A stretch of DNA of 12,507 nt. Source: Bacteroidota bacterium (GTDB lineage Bacteria > Bacteroidota > Bacteroidia > Chitinophagales > Chitinophagaceae). The position numbers and the translations under genes were made by a program. Numbering within the stretch: the stretch's first letter is position 1; every line of letters starts with the position of its first letter. Below, piece after piece: positions 1 through 5,842 of this stretch. The DNA lies in contig JAEZAM010000066.1 of assembly GCA_023430465.1 (NCBI GenBank), forward strand, positions 1 through 12,507. Reading direction: 5' to 3'. A model generated the notes under the pieces. The model was not told where the DNA came from, searched no databases, and worked only from the letters and a program-made list of their open reading frames with translations.

Positions 1-2
1 AT

Positions 3-44
3 CCAGTACCCAGCACCCAGCACCCAGTACCCAGCATCCAGCAT
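3..44. repeat. Heptamer tandem repeat array CCAGYAY, six units
   Basis: Six head-to-tail 7-bp units of the form CCAG(C/T)A(C/T) run from 3 to 44, in the order CCAGTAC, CCAGCAC, CCAGCAC, CCAGTAC, CCAGCAT, CCAGCAT. They are followed by CCC. The first two bases of the window (AT) could be the tail of another unit, so the array probably continues beyond the left edge. The variation is confined to the fifth and seventh positions. It ends 12 bp before the putative sucC -7 box. Its function is unknown; it could be a neutral expanding repeat or affect the sucC promoter. Confidence 0.9.
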
Positions 45-56
45 CCCGTTTCTCCC

Positions 57-64
57 TATATTTG
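57..64 (+). promoter_or_regulatory. Putative Bacteroidota -7 box of sucC
   Basis: TATATTTG at 57-64 is a perfect match to the TAnnTTTG -7 element of Bacteroidota housekeeping promoters. It lies 16 nt before the sucC ATG, which would leave a leader of roughly 10 nt. No TTG -33 element is seen at the usual 19-21 nt spacing, because that position falls inside the heptamer repeats. The call therefore rests on the -7 box and its location alone. Confidence 0.45.
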
Positions 65-80
65 CCGAAATTTTTCCCGC

Positions 81-1292
81 ATGAATCTCCACGAATATCA
101 AGCAAAAGAATTACTGAAAAAATACAACGTGCCCGTCCAGGAAGGATTTGCCTGCAGCAGCGTACACGAAGCGGAGGAAGCTTACCGCCAGATCAAAACA
201 CAGTATGGCAGCAGCTTTGCCGTTGTAAAAGCGCAGATTCATGCCGGTGGTCGTGGAAAGGGTACCGTGAAAGAAACAGGTATCAATGGCGTCAAAGTGG
301 GAAAGAACCTTGAAGACATCAAGGAGTTTGCGCAAAAAATACTCGGCGGAACCCTCGTCACCATCCAAACCGGCCCTGCTGGTAAAGTGGTAAATAAAGT
401 CCTCGTTGCCCAGGACATGTACTATGATGGTCCCAGTGAACGCAAAGAATTCTACCTCTCCATTCTTATGGACCGCAGCACCGGTCAGAATGTGATCATG
501 TACAGCACCGAAGGTGGTATGAACATCGAAGATGTGGCACATGACACACCAGAAAAAATATTCAAGGAGTGGGTACACCCTTCCGGTCCATTGCAGGGAT
601 TCCAGGCAAGGAAAATCGCCTTCAATCTCGGGCTGAGCGGTGAAGCCTTCAAAAACTGTGTGCGCTTTGTTACTAACCTTTACAACGCATACGTAGGTAC
701 TGATTGTTCCATGCTGGAGATCAATCCACTTTTCAAAGCAGCAGATGACAAGATCATTGCTGTAGACTGTAAGATGAACCTGGATGATAATGCGCTGATG
801 CGTCATCCCGACCTTGCTTCACTCCGTGACACTTCGGAAGAAGATCCAACCGAAGTGGAAGCCGGAAAATACAACCTGAACTTTGTAAAGCTGGATGGTA
901 ATGTTGGTTGCATGGTAAACGGTGCGGGCCTGGCCATGGCAACCATGGATATGATCAAACTCAGCGGTGGCGAACCGGCCAACTTCCTGGACGTAGGCGG
1001 TACGGCAAATGCACAAACCGTTGAAGCAGGATTCAAGATCATCATGAAAGACCCTGCAGTAAAAGCGATCCTTATCAACATCTTTGGCGGTATCGTTCGC
1101 TGCGATCGTGTAGCACAGGGGGTAATCGATGCTTACAAGAATTTAGGTAACATCAACATCCCCATCATCGTACGCCTCCAGGGTACAAATGCTGAAGAAG
1201 CAAAAAAACTGATCGACGAAAGCGGGCTCAAGGTCCAGTCGGCCATTCAATTGAGTGAAGCGGCTGAACTGGTGAAAAAAGCCGTCGCCTGA
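81..1292 (+). CDS. sucC: Succinyl-CoA synthetase beta subunit (ADP-forming)
   Basis: This 403-residue protein is the beta subunit of succinate-CoA ligase, the TCA-cycle enzyme that converts succinyl-CoA, ADP and phosphate to succinate, CoA and ATP in the cytoplasm together with the alpha subunit SucD. The N-terminus MNLHEYQAKELL is diagnostic of the family. The ATP-grasp domain carries KAQIHAGGRGKG at residues 50-61. The C-terminal CoA-ligase domain shows GNVGCMVNGAGLAMATMD at 273-290 and GGIVRCD at 336-342, in the phosphate/power-helix region. Length is slightly above the about 388 residues of the E. coli protein. The ATG at 81 gives the family's normal N-terminus. No sucD follows: the gene is closed by a strong terminator, so the alpha subunit must be encoded elsewhere. 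The family assignment is secure. Confidence 0.97.
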   Translation: MNLHEYQAKELLKKYNVPVQEGFACSSVHEAEEAYRQIKTQYGSSFAVVKAQIHAGGRGKGTVKETGINGVKVGKNLEDIKEFAQKILGGTLVTIQTGPAGKVVNKVLVAQDMYYDGPSERKEFYLSILMDRSTGQNVIMYSTEGGMNIEDVAHDTPEKIFKEWVHPSGPLQGFQARKIAFNLGLSGEAFKNCVRFVTNLYNAYVGTDCSMLEINPLFKAADDKIIAVDCKMNLDDNALMRHPDLASLRDTSEEDPTEVEAGKYNLNFVKLDGNVGCMVNGAGLAMATMDMIKLSGGEPANFLDVGGTANAQTVEAGFKIIMKDPAVKAILINIFGGIVRCDRVAQGVIDAYKNLGNINIPIIVRLQGTNAEEAKKLIDESGLKVQSAIQLSEAAELVKKAVA

Positions 1293-1311
1293 TAAAGAAA
1301 AAATTACAACG

Positions 1312-1342
1312 AAAACCGCCACCTTTGACTGGCGGTTTTTTT
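1312..1342 (+). terminator. Intrinsic terminator after sucC
   Basis: AAAACCGCCA (1312-1321) pairs perfectly with TGGCGGTTTT (1330-1339) around an 8-nt loop, followed by an uninterrupted T run to 1342. It lies 20 nt after the sucC stop codon and is a textbook rho-independent terminator. The loop edge contains CACCTTTG (1320-1327), one base off the -7 consensus TAnnTTTG, so the cupin gene promoter could overlap the terminator. Confidence 0.9.
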
Positions 1343-1355
1343 ATGAATATATGTT

Positions 1356-1715
1356 ATGCAGAAGGTCAACATCTCCGAGAAACTCAACCTGTTCAACGAT
1401 CATTGGCATCCGCGTATCGTTGCTGAACTGAACGGACAACATGTCAAGCTGGTGAAGGTGCAGGGTGATTTCACCTGGCATTCACATGAGCTGGAAGATG
1501 AAATGTTTCTCGTGCTCAGCGGAACACTTTACATCGAGTTTCGGGACAGGACTGTCAGGCTTGATCCGCAGGAATTCATCGTAGTGCCACGCGGAGTGGA
1601 GCATCGACCCTATGCGATCGAAGAATGTGCGGTGATGCTGTTTGAGCCAGCCTCCACCATCAATACCGGCGACCGACCTGGCGAGCTGACCAGGAACAGA
1701 CTCGATTCGATATGA
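1356..1715 (+). CDS. Small single-domain cupin protein
   Basis: A 119-residue protein consisting of one cupin_2-type beta-barrel. Cupin motif 1 appears as H42-x-H44 with E49 and G56, and motif 2 as P78-R-G-V-E-H83. The expected metal ligands H42, H44, E49 and H83 are all present, so it should bind a divalent metal. The substrate cannot be inferred: small cupins of this type act as isomerases, dioxygenases or sugar- and ligand-binding proteins. No signal peptide or membrane segment is visible, so it is likely cytoplasmic. The ATG at 1356 is the only start that leaves the fold complete; nearby ATGs at 1343 and 1351 are in other frames. It begins 14 nt after the sucC terminator, so it needs its own promoter. 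Confidence 0.85.
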   Translation: MQKVNISEKLNLFNDHWHPRIVAELNGQHVKLVKVQGDFTWHSHELEDEMFLVLSGTLYIEFRDRTVRLDPQEFIVVPRGVEHRPYAIEECAVMLFEPASTINTGDRPGELTRNRLDSI

Positions 1716-1772
1716 GTTATCTGGCAGCCTAACTACATTCCGATACCCTCGTGTGGTTTAATACAAAATATG

Positions 1773-1844
1773 GCCATTTTTCCTGACCAGGACGTGGTGT
1801 TTAAACGCATCTCATGATTTAGGGACGTGCCATTTTTGTCCTGA
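1773..1844. repeat. Short imperfect duplication in intergenic DNA
   Basis: The gap between the cupin gene and the DGHHRY-motif gene contains two near-copies of one motif: GCCATTTTTCCTGA (1773-1786) and GCCATTTTTGTCCTGA (1829-1844). GGACGTG also occurs twice (1790-1796 and 1823-1829). CAGGAC (1788-1793) and GTCCTG (1838-1843) are inverted with respect to each other. No clear promoter or RNA gene is seen between 1716 and 1860. The reading frame of the downstream gene is open back to 1762 but has no ATG, so part of this DNA may be eroded coding sequence. Confidence 0.4.
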
Positions 1845-1860
1845 AATCACACCTACAAAA

Positions 1861-2244
1861 TTGACCACCGTCACGAGAAAGAATGTCGAGGATATCCTTA
1901 GGGGAAATAATATTGAGTTGTCCTCCACACATACAAGATTGTGCCTTCCCATTATTTGCAGGATTTGCATGAAGATGTTGGCGGGATTGAAGTTTGCGCC
2001 TATAAAGGTGCAGAGTAATTTCATTTGTGACGGCCATCATCGATATGTCGCGTCGCTTCTGACAAAATGTAAACTCGACCGCATATCAGGATACGCATCT
2101 TCCGCCACAGAAGTAGTCCATTGGTCATAAGTCTCTTTAGATGACGAAGATTGGGATTCACCTGATGATATAATCCGGTTCAACCAGCAGGATGCTGTAT
2201 ATAACAACCTGCCGATTGAGGTGATTCGCGATTTGCTGGAATAA
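1861..2244 (+). pseudogene. DGHHRY-motif (ParB-like) small protein gene with in-frame stop
   Basis: The open part (1861-2130) encodes about 89 residues from a TTG start and carries D57-G-H-H-R-Y62, which resembles the DGHHR core of ParB/sulfiredoxin-like domains. It ends at TAA 2128-2130. The same frame immediately reopens and encodes 37 more residues, including LDDEDWDS and YNNLPIEVIRDLLE, to a second TAA at 2242-2244. The acidic, hydrophilic continuation looks like the natural C-terminus, so one codon was probably changed to a stop. The start is uncertain: the frame is open upstream to 1762 without an ATG, so the N-terminus may be lost or the gene may be a remnant of a longer protein. Three cysteines at 28, 33 and 36 may be drift. 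It ends 16 nt before the HAD gene. I do not recognise a named family; a ParB-like nuclease or toxin tip is inference. Confidence 0.6.
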
Positions 2245-2260
2245 AGTATAATTTTGCTTT

Positions 2261-2725
2261 ATGTTAATCTTCCTGGATATAGACGGTGTGATGATTCCTG
2301 CCAAAGGTTGGCAAAGCCTTGAGGTGATGGATGATGGATTTCCGGCTTTCAGTGCCAGGGCAACCCATGCTCTCCGGCAGCTACTTGCGGAAGACGTAAC
2401 TGTTATATTGACTACCTCTCATAAGGACAGGTTCACTTTGACAGAGTGGAAACAGATATTCAGTAATAGAAATATCCATATCAGCAAGCTGAAATCCCTG
2501 CCAGGCAATGGCCCAAACCTCAACAGAAAACAGGAAATTGAGAATTGGTTTCATTTGAATATTCCGGAAGAAGATTTTGTGATCCTCGACGACGACAAAT
2601 CTCTGAACGAACTGCCTGAGCGCCTGAAACATAATTTGGTTCAGACCAGCTCGCATATCGGTCTTACCGAGGAACATGTTGTCAATATCTGCTCGATCCT
2701 GAATAGGGAAATAGCACCCGTATGA
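2261..2725 (+). CDS. HAD-like phosphatase domain protein (HAD_SAK type)
   Basis: A 154-residue protein made of a single minimal HAD-like domain. Motif I is FLDIDGV with D6 (nucleophile) and D8 (acid/base). Motif II is probably T51-T52-S53 after a hydrophobic strand. Motif III is probably K90 in NRKQEIENWF. Motif IV is FVILDDD with D110-D112. The short cap-less architecture and the K-x-E-I-x-x-W pattern resemble the HAD domains first described in 'Swiss Army Knife' RNA-repair proteins, but stand-alone copies have unknown substrates. It should be a cytoplasmic, Mg-dependent phosphohydrolase. All catalytic positions look intact, in contrast to the broken gene 16 nt upstream with which it probably forms an operon. 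Start ATG at 2261 places the motif I strand at the very N-terminus, as usual for HAD proteins. Confidence 0.8.
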   Translation: MLIFLDIDGVMIPAKGWQSLEVMDDGFPAFSARATHALRQLLAEDVTVILTTSHKDRFTLTEWKQIFSNRNIHISKLKSLPGNGPNLNRKQEIENWFHLNIPEEDFVILDDDKSLNELPERLKHNLVQTSSHIGLTEEHVVNICSILNREIAPV

Positions 2726-2761
2726 TTTTTAAAAACGGCAGTCGTTTACACCATTCAACCT

Positions 2762-2847
2762 GATATCAATCGGGGATCTTTCGAGCGATTTTTCCGTTTG
2801 TTTGACGTGTTGTCAATCGAGTCCCCGCTTGGATAAGCCTTGATATC
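2762..2847. repeat. Nested imperfect inverted repeat between HAD and beta-lactamase genes
   Basis: In the 201-nt gap, three arm pairs nest in order: GATATCAA (2762-2769) with TTGATATC (2840-2847), CGGGGA (2771-2776) with TCCCCG (2822-2827), and TCGA (2781-2784) with TCGA (2817-2820). An inner small hairpin, TTGAC/GTCAA (2802-2806 and 2812-2816), sits in the loop. The right outer arm overlaps a putative -7 box. There is no T run, so it is not a standard terminator; it may be an operator-like or structured-RNA element, or partly coincidence. Confidence 0.4.
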
Positions 2848-2851
2848 TTTG
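2844..2851 (+). promoter_or_regulatory. Putative -7 box of the beta-lactamase/GNAT operon
   Basis: TATCTTTG at 2844-2851 matches TAnnTTTG perfectly. It lies 75 nt before the chosen beta-lactamase ATG, implying a leader of about 65-70 nt. A TTG at the normal -33 spacing is not seen. The position inside the inverted-repeat structure could allow regulation. It is supported only by motif and position. Confidence 0.4.
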
Positions 2852-2926
2852 GCTTGTAAACGCACCCCTAACCACTTTCAACTTCCTTTTAGCGTTAATC
2901 AGTTAATTTTATTCAAACTCATTACC

Positions 2927-3643
2927 ATGACCCGGTTTATCACTATAATACTTGTCCTTCTGTTCAACATCGCGGTCAACGCCCAACCACCCAAACTGGT
3001 GATCGAACAAGTGAAAGGCAACGCCTACATTTACACCACCTGGAACACCTGGCAGGGAAACCGGATCGATGCCAACGGCATGTATGTAGTGACCGATGCC
3101 GGTGTGGTCATTTTTGACAACCCCTGGGACAGCACGCAGCTTCAACCGCTCTTCGACAGTATCTGGGTCCGACACCAAAAGAAAGTGATCGCCGCATTCT
3201 CCACGCATTTTCATGAAGACCGGACCGGTGGTATTGATTTTTATAAATCACTGTCCATTCCCACCTACGCGAATGAGAAAACAATAGATCTCTGCAAAAA
3301 GAAAAACAGGAACATACCTGGTAATATTCTCGAGGATGATCATGAGATCAACATCGCCGGCCAACGCTTTGAAGTCTTTTATCCTGGCCCGGGTCATGCA
3401 CCTGACAACATAGTCATCTACCTCACCAACGAAGGCATCCTCTACGGTGGCTGCTTTGTCAAGAGCATAGAAAGCAAAGACCTCGGTAACCTGGGCGATG
3501 CTGATGTCAAAGCCTGGCCCGCATCTATAAAAAATGTGATAGAACGATTTCCAAAACCAGTTTATGTAATTCCCGGTCATGGCTCCTGGAAGAACAACCG
3601 CGGACTTGAACATACTCTTGCACTTCTCAACAACAATAACTAA
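2927..3643 (+). CDS. bla: Subclass B1 metallo-beta-lactamase
   Basis: A 238-residue secreted zinc beta-lactamase, expected to hydrolyse penicillins, cephalosporins and carbapenems in the periplasm. Residues 1-19 form a signal peptide with a likely cut after VNA (A19/Q20) and no lipobox cysteine. The complete B1 metal set is visible: Zn1 ligands H94, H96 and H157; Zn2 ligands D98, C176 and H218. The HFHEDR, GHAPDN, GGCFVKS and PGHGSW blocks are diagnostic. K179 and N188 (in LGNLGDAD) correspond to the substrate-binding lysine and asparagine of IMP/BlaB-type enzymes. The frame is open further upstream, but the ATG at 2927 gives a proper signal peptide, whereas the longer form would bury it. The GNAT gene begins 8 nt after the stop. 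The subclass is confident; substrate profile is not readable from sequence. Confidence 0.93.
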   Translation: MTRFITIILVLLFNIAVNAQPPKLVIEQVKGNAYIYTTWNTWQGNRIDANGMYVVTDAGVVIFDNPWDSTQLQPLFDSIWVRHQKKVIAAFSTHFHEDRTGGIDFYKSLSIPTYANEKTIDLCKKKNRNIPGNILEDDHEINIAGQRFEVFYPGPGHAPDNIVIYLTNEGILYGGCFVKSIESKDLGNLGDADVKAWPASIKNVIERFPKPVYVIPGHGSWKNNRGLEHTLALLNNNN

Positions 3644-3651
3644 CTACGATC

Positions 3652-4176
3652 ATGAACGTCCTTATTCGCCCCATCGAACCCGGTGACAATAAAGAGCTGG
3701 CCCTCGTTATTCGCGAAACACTCACTGAGTTTGGTGCGAACAGGCCCGGAACAGCGTTTTATGATGAAAGCACGGATATGCTGTACGGGACCTTTCAACT
3801 GCCACGCTCTGCCTATTTTGTTGCGGTCAATGAAGGAACGATTCTTGGCGGCGGCGGTATCTATCCCACTGCCGGCCTTCCCGTCGACACTTGCGAACTG
3901 GTAAAGATGTATCTCCGACCGGCGGGTCGCGGACTGGGTATTGGAAGAAAACTGATCGAAACATGCCTGCAGTATGCATGGGAGGCAGCATACGAACAGG
4001 TTTACCTCGAGTCGATGCCGGAACTCAGAACAGCATTAAGCATCTATGAAAAATTCGGATTCGACTACCTGGCGGGGCCAATGGGTAATACAGGGCATAC
4101 CGGCTGCAGCCTCTGGATGCTGAAGAAAGCCACACCAGTTACGCAGTTATCGGCGTCACCTCATACACCGGGCTGA
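3652..4176 (+). CDS. GNAT family N-acetyltransferase
   Basis: A 174-residue single-domain acetyl-CoA-dependent acetyltransferase. The acetyl-CoA pyrophosphate-binding motif A is visible as VKMYLRPAGRGLGIGRKLIE (residues 84-103), with the R-G-x-G-x-G core at 93-98. Motif B follows around YLESMPELRTALSIYEKFGF. No signal peptide is present, so the enzyme is cytoplasmic. The acceptor cannot be told; candidates include small amines, amino acids, aminoglycosides or protein N-termini. Only 8 nt separate it from the beta-lactamase stop, so the two are almost certainly co-transcribed. Its last 38 nt overlap the 3' end of the minus-strand SprT-like gene; the final residues, after the core fold, look unconstrained. 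Confidence 0.88.
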   Translation: MNVLIRPIEPGDNKELALVIRETLTEFGANRPGTAFYDESTDMLYGTFQLPRSAYFVAVNEGTILGGGGIYPTAGLPVDTCELVKMYLRPAGRGLGIGRKLIETCLQYAWEAAYEQVYLESMPELRTALSIYEKFGFDYLAGPMGNTGHTGCSLWMLKKATPVTQLSASPHTPG

Positions 4177-4762
4177 ACAGATACTGTTTTCGCGTAGCTA
4201 TTTCCGTACAGCGATATCTTTTCCGCAGACGAGGTCCACGCTGAAACACCCGACCATCCGGCGTCGCAAACTGCTGCCCTTCTTCCAATTCTTCGATCAG
4301 CCGGGCACTCTCCTGCTTTGCATCATACCTGCGCAAGACCCGGAGCAAACCATCCTCTGCACAGGAGCTGGCTGCAGGATTGGAAAGAGATTGCACCAGC
4401 TCTCTCGCAATATCGGCGGGAAACAACTGTTGCTCCAAAAATTTAGCCAACAGGTTTCCATAGACCATTTTCCATTCGCGGCCATGCGCGGATACTTTGT
4501 TGCCAAACCGCTCAAACGTGAGCAGGTGTGCGAGTTCATGCAACAGCGTTATCAGGAATGAATATTTATTCAGATTGCCATTCACACTGATCCGGTGATT
4601 ATCATGCACGGTTCGATGGCGGTAATCACCCAGTATTGATTTCCTTTCACGGGCAACGGTCAGATGAACTTTATGGATGCGAAGGTACTCGAGCACATGA
4701 CCGTACGTACCCGGTGGAAGATAATCCTGCAAAGTGGCCATTGGCACTTCCTTCTTAGCCAT
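4139..4762 (-). CDS. SprT-like zinc metalloprotein
   Basis: A 207-residue SprT-family protein. The zincin signature H75-E-L-A-H79 is followed by a third ligand, H93, in SAHGREWK. The C-terminal region (RKRYRC...) resembles a degenerate SprT zinc ribbon but has too few cysteines to bind zinc. SprT-like domains occur in the DNA-protein crosslink protease SPRTN and in many bacterial proteins of unknown role, so a peptidase activity is plausible but unproven. It is cytoplasmic, with no signal or membrane segments. Its ATG overlaps the end of the upstream membrane-protein gene by 8 nt, indicating translational coupling; Met8 (codon at 4741) is an alternative start. It is the last gene of the bactofilin run and converges with the GNAT gene with a 38-nt overlap. 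Confidence 0.85.
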   Translation of the reverse strand: MAKKEVPMATLQDYLPPGTYGHVLEYLRIHKVHLTVARERKSILGDYRHRTVHDNHRISVNGNLNKYSFLITLLHELAHLLTFERFGNKVSAHGREWKMVYGNLLAKFLEQQLFPADIARELVQSLSNPAASSCAEDGLLRVLRRYDAKQESARLIEELEEGQQFATPDGRVFQRGPRLRKRYRCTEIATRKQYLFSPVYEVTPITA

Positions 4763-5156
4763 TCTTCGCAGACTTCAATAACTTCAGAAGAATCGCTACT
4801 TCAATACCCGTATAGACGATGTAAAGTGCCATGCACATGAACAAGCCGGGGCGGTTGACTACACCATCGTTCATGCTGATGTAAACGAACGCGGCAATGG
4901 CAAGAACAAAAAATTTCAACAGGAAGCCCGTGTACATGGCTCTTACGAACGCGTTACCGGTTTTGGTGCTGAAAGATCGTTTACTTATAAGAAAGCTGCC
5001 CAGGCAGACCAGGAAAACCAGCAGGTTGCCGATGATCAGCAGATCCTGGCTCATCCCGTATCGGCTCAGAAACGATTTGCCTGTAACGATGAGCGCATTG
5101 ATGATGACAAAGACGAGGAGCAGGGGTCTGATTTCACGGAAGCTGTTTCGGTTCAT
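4755..5156 (-). CDS. Four-helix integral membrane protein of unknown function (AtpZ-linked)
   Basis: A 133-residue hydrophobic protein with about four predicted transmembrane segments, near residues 11-25, 39-58, 78-95 and 104-127, and short charged loops. No catalytic motif is visible and I do not recognise a named family. It starts inside the end of atpZ (23-nt overlap), and its stop overlaps the SprT-like start by 8 nt, so all three are co-translated. In many Bacteroidota a small membrane protein of this kind stands between atpZ and the ATP synthase a-subunit gene. By position it may be an AtpI-like assembly factor or ion-transport accessory of the F0 sector; this is inference from context only. 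Confidence 0.75.
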   Translation of the reverse strand: MNRNSFREIRPLLLVFVIINALIVTGKSFLSRYGMSQDLLIIGNLLVFLVCLGSFLISKRSFSTKTGNAFVRAMYTGFLLKFFVLAIAAFVYISMNDGVVNRPGLFMCMALYIVYTGIEVAILLKLLKSAKNG

Positions 5157-5379
5157 TTTTTTTAGACCTGGAGGTTTCGCGGATCAGGCGGATAAAGATC
5201 CCCACCAGTACGAGCAAAGGTAAGGCACAGGAGATCAATGGCATCGTTGAAAGCCATTGATCTGCCTTATACCCGACGAAAAGAGCAAGTCCGATGGAGG
5301 CCAGCATCTGGCCGCCAAGACCCGCATACCGCCATATTTGTCCGCGCGGATTACTGGGCGATTGCCTTTTCTTTTCCAT
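5134..5379 (-). CDS. atpZ: AtpZ/AtpI family protein
   Basis: An 81-residue membrane protein of the AtpZ/AtpI group (F0F1-ATPase gene 1-like). RYAGLGGQMLASIGLALFVG followed by YKADQWL is characteristic, and two transmembrane helices lie around residues 20-40 and 46-64, the first glycine/alanine rich. The tail is basic. Family members are encoded at the head of ATP synthase operons and have been linked to c-ring assembly or to Mg/Ca transport supporting the ATPase. It overlaps bactofilin by 29 nt upstream and the four-helix protein by 23 nt downstream, implying tight translational coupling. The ATP synthase subunits that would be expected further downstream are not in this window. Confidence 0.85.
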   Translation of the reverse strand: MEKKRQSPSNPRGQIWRYAGLGGQMLASIGLALFVGYKADQWLSTMPLISCALPLLVLVGIFIRLIRETSRSKKNEPKQLP

Positions 5380-5788
5380 TCAATTTGGGAATTTCCAACA
5401 CAGGTGCATTCCCTGTTGCTGCCGGTGCCGTGCCCATATGGCACTGACCGTTGAACGTAGCCGAAGGTTCCACCTGCAATTTACCCGCATACAGGTTGCC
5501 ATTTACTATACAGTCTCCGCGAAGTTGCAGGAGATCCTTTGCTTTTACATTGCCGGTAACCTTGCCGATGATATCGGCCTGGTTGCCTGAAATATCACCT
5601 TCCACTACCCCGTTTGCGCCGATCACGACTTTAGCGGAGCTGTGTACATTACCGACGATGGTACCGTCGATTCGGATATCACTGTTACTGTTGAGGTCGC
5701 CTTTCAGCGTGGTTCCAGCGCCTACGAGCGTAGCGCCACCATTGGATTTTTCCGGTTGCATGTCGGTTTTGTTTTTAGTGTTAAACAT
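5351..5788 (-). CDS. Bactofilin (polymer-forming cytoskeletal protein)
   Basis: A 145-residue bactofilin, a bacterial cytoskeletal protein that polymerises without nucleotide and scaffolds cell-wall enzymes at the inner membrane. The central region, roughly residues 18-117, shows the short hydrophobic/glycine-rich repeats of a right-handed beta-helix, for example DIRIDGTIVGNV, VVEGDISG and IIGKVTGNVKAKDLLQLRGD. It is flanked by a polar N-terminal tail beginning MF and a disordered C-terminal tail rich in A, P and K, as is typical. The upstream gene encodes a membrane-anchored coiled-coil protein; bactofilins are often encoded beside M23 peptidases. The 54-nt gap to that gene contains two 8-bp palindromes (AACGCGTT at 5806-5813 and TTGATCAA at 5826-5833) of unknown significance. 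Confidence 0.93.
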   Translation of the reverse strand: MFNTKNKTDMQPEKSNGGATLVGAGTTLKGDLNSNSDIRIDGTIVGNVHSSAKVVIGANGVVEGDISGNQADIIGKVTGNVKAKDLLQLRGDCIVNGNLYAGKLQVEPSATFNGQCHMGTAPAATGNAPVLEIPKLNGKEKAIAQ

Positions 5789-5842
5789 AGATATTTGATT
5801 TAGTCAACGCGTTCGATATACTGGATTGATCAACTGCTGATT

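Noticed and set aside
3..44. CRISPR array
   Set aside because: Units are 7 bp and contiguous, with no spacers; this is a simple tandem repeat.
111..806. 231-codon open frame antisense to sucC
   Set aside because: It lies wholly inside a gene with unmistakable family motifs on the other strand, and its translation looks like a compositional shadow with no recognisable motif.
1812..2040. Two minus-strand open frames of 70-73 codons across the interrupted gene
   Set aside because: They overlap the plus-strand frame that carries the DGHHRY motif and show no motif of their own.
2733..2747. AAACG/CGTTT hairpin as terminator of the HAD gene
   Set aside because: Only a 5-bp AT-rich stem and no T run after it; too weak to call.
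2840..2926. N-terminal extension of the beta-lactamase from a TTG
   Set aside because: The extension would place about 29 residues before a perfect signal peptide; the ATG at 2927 explains secretion without it.
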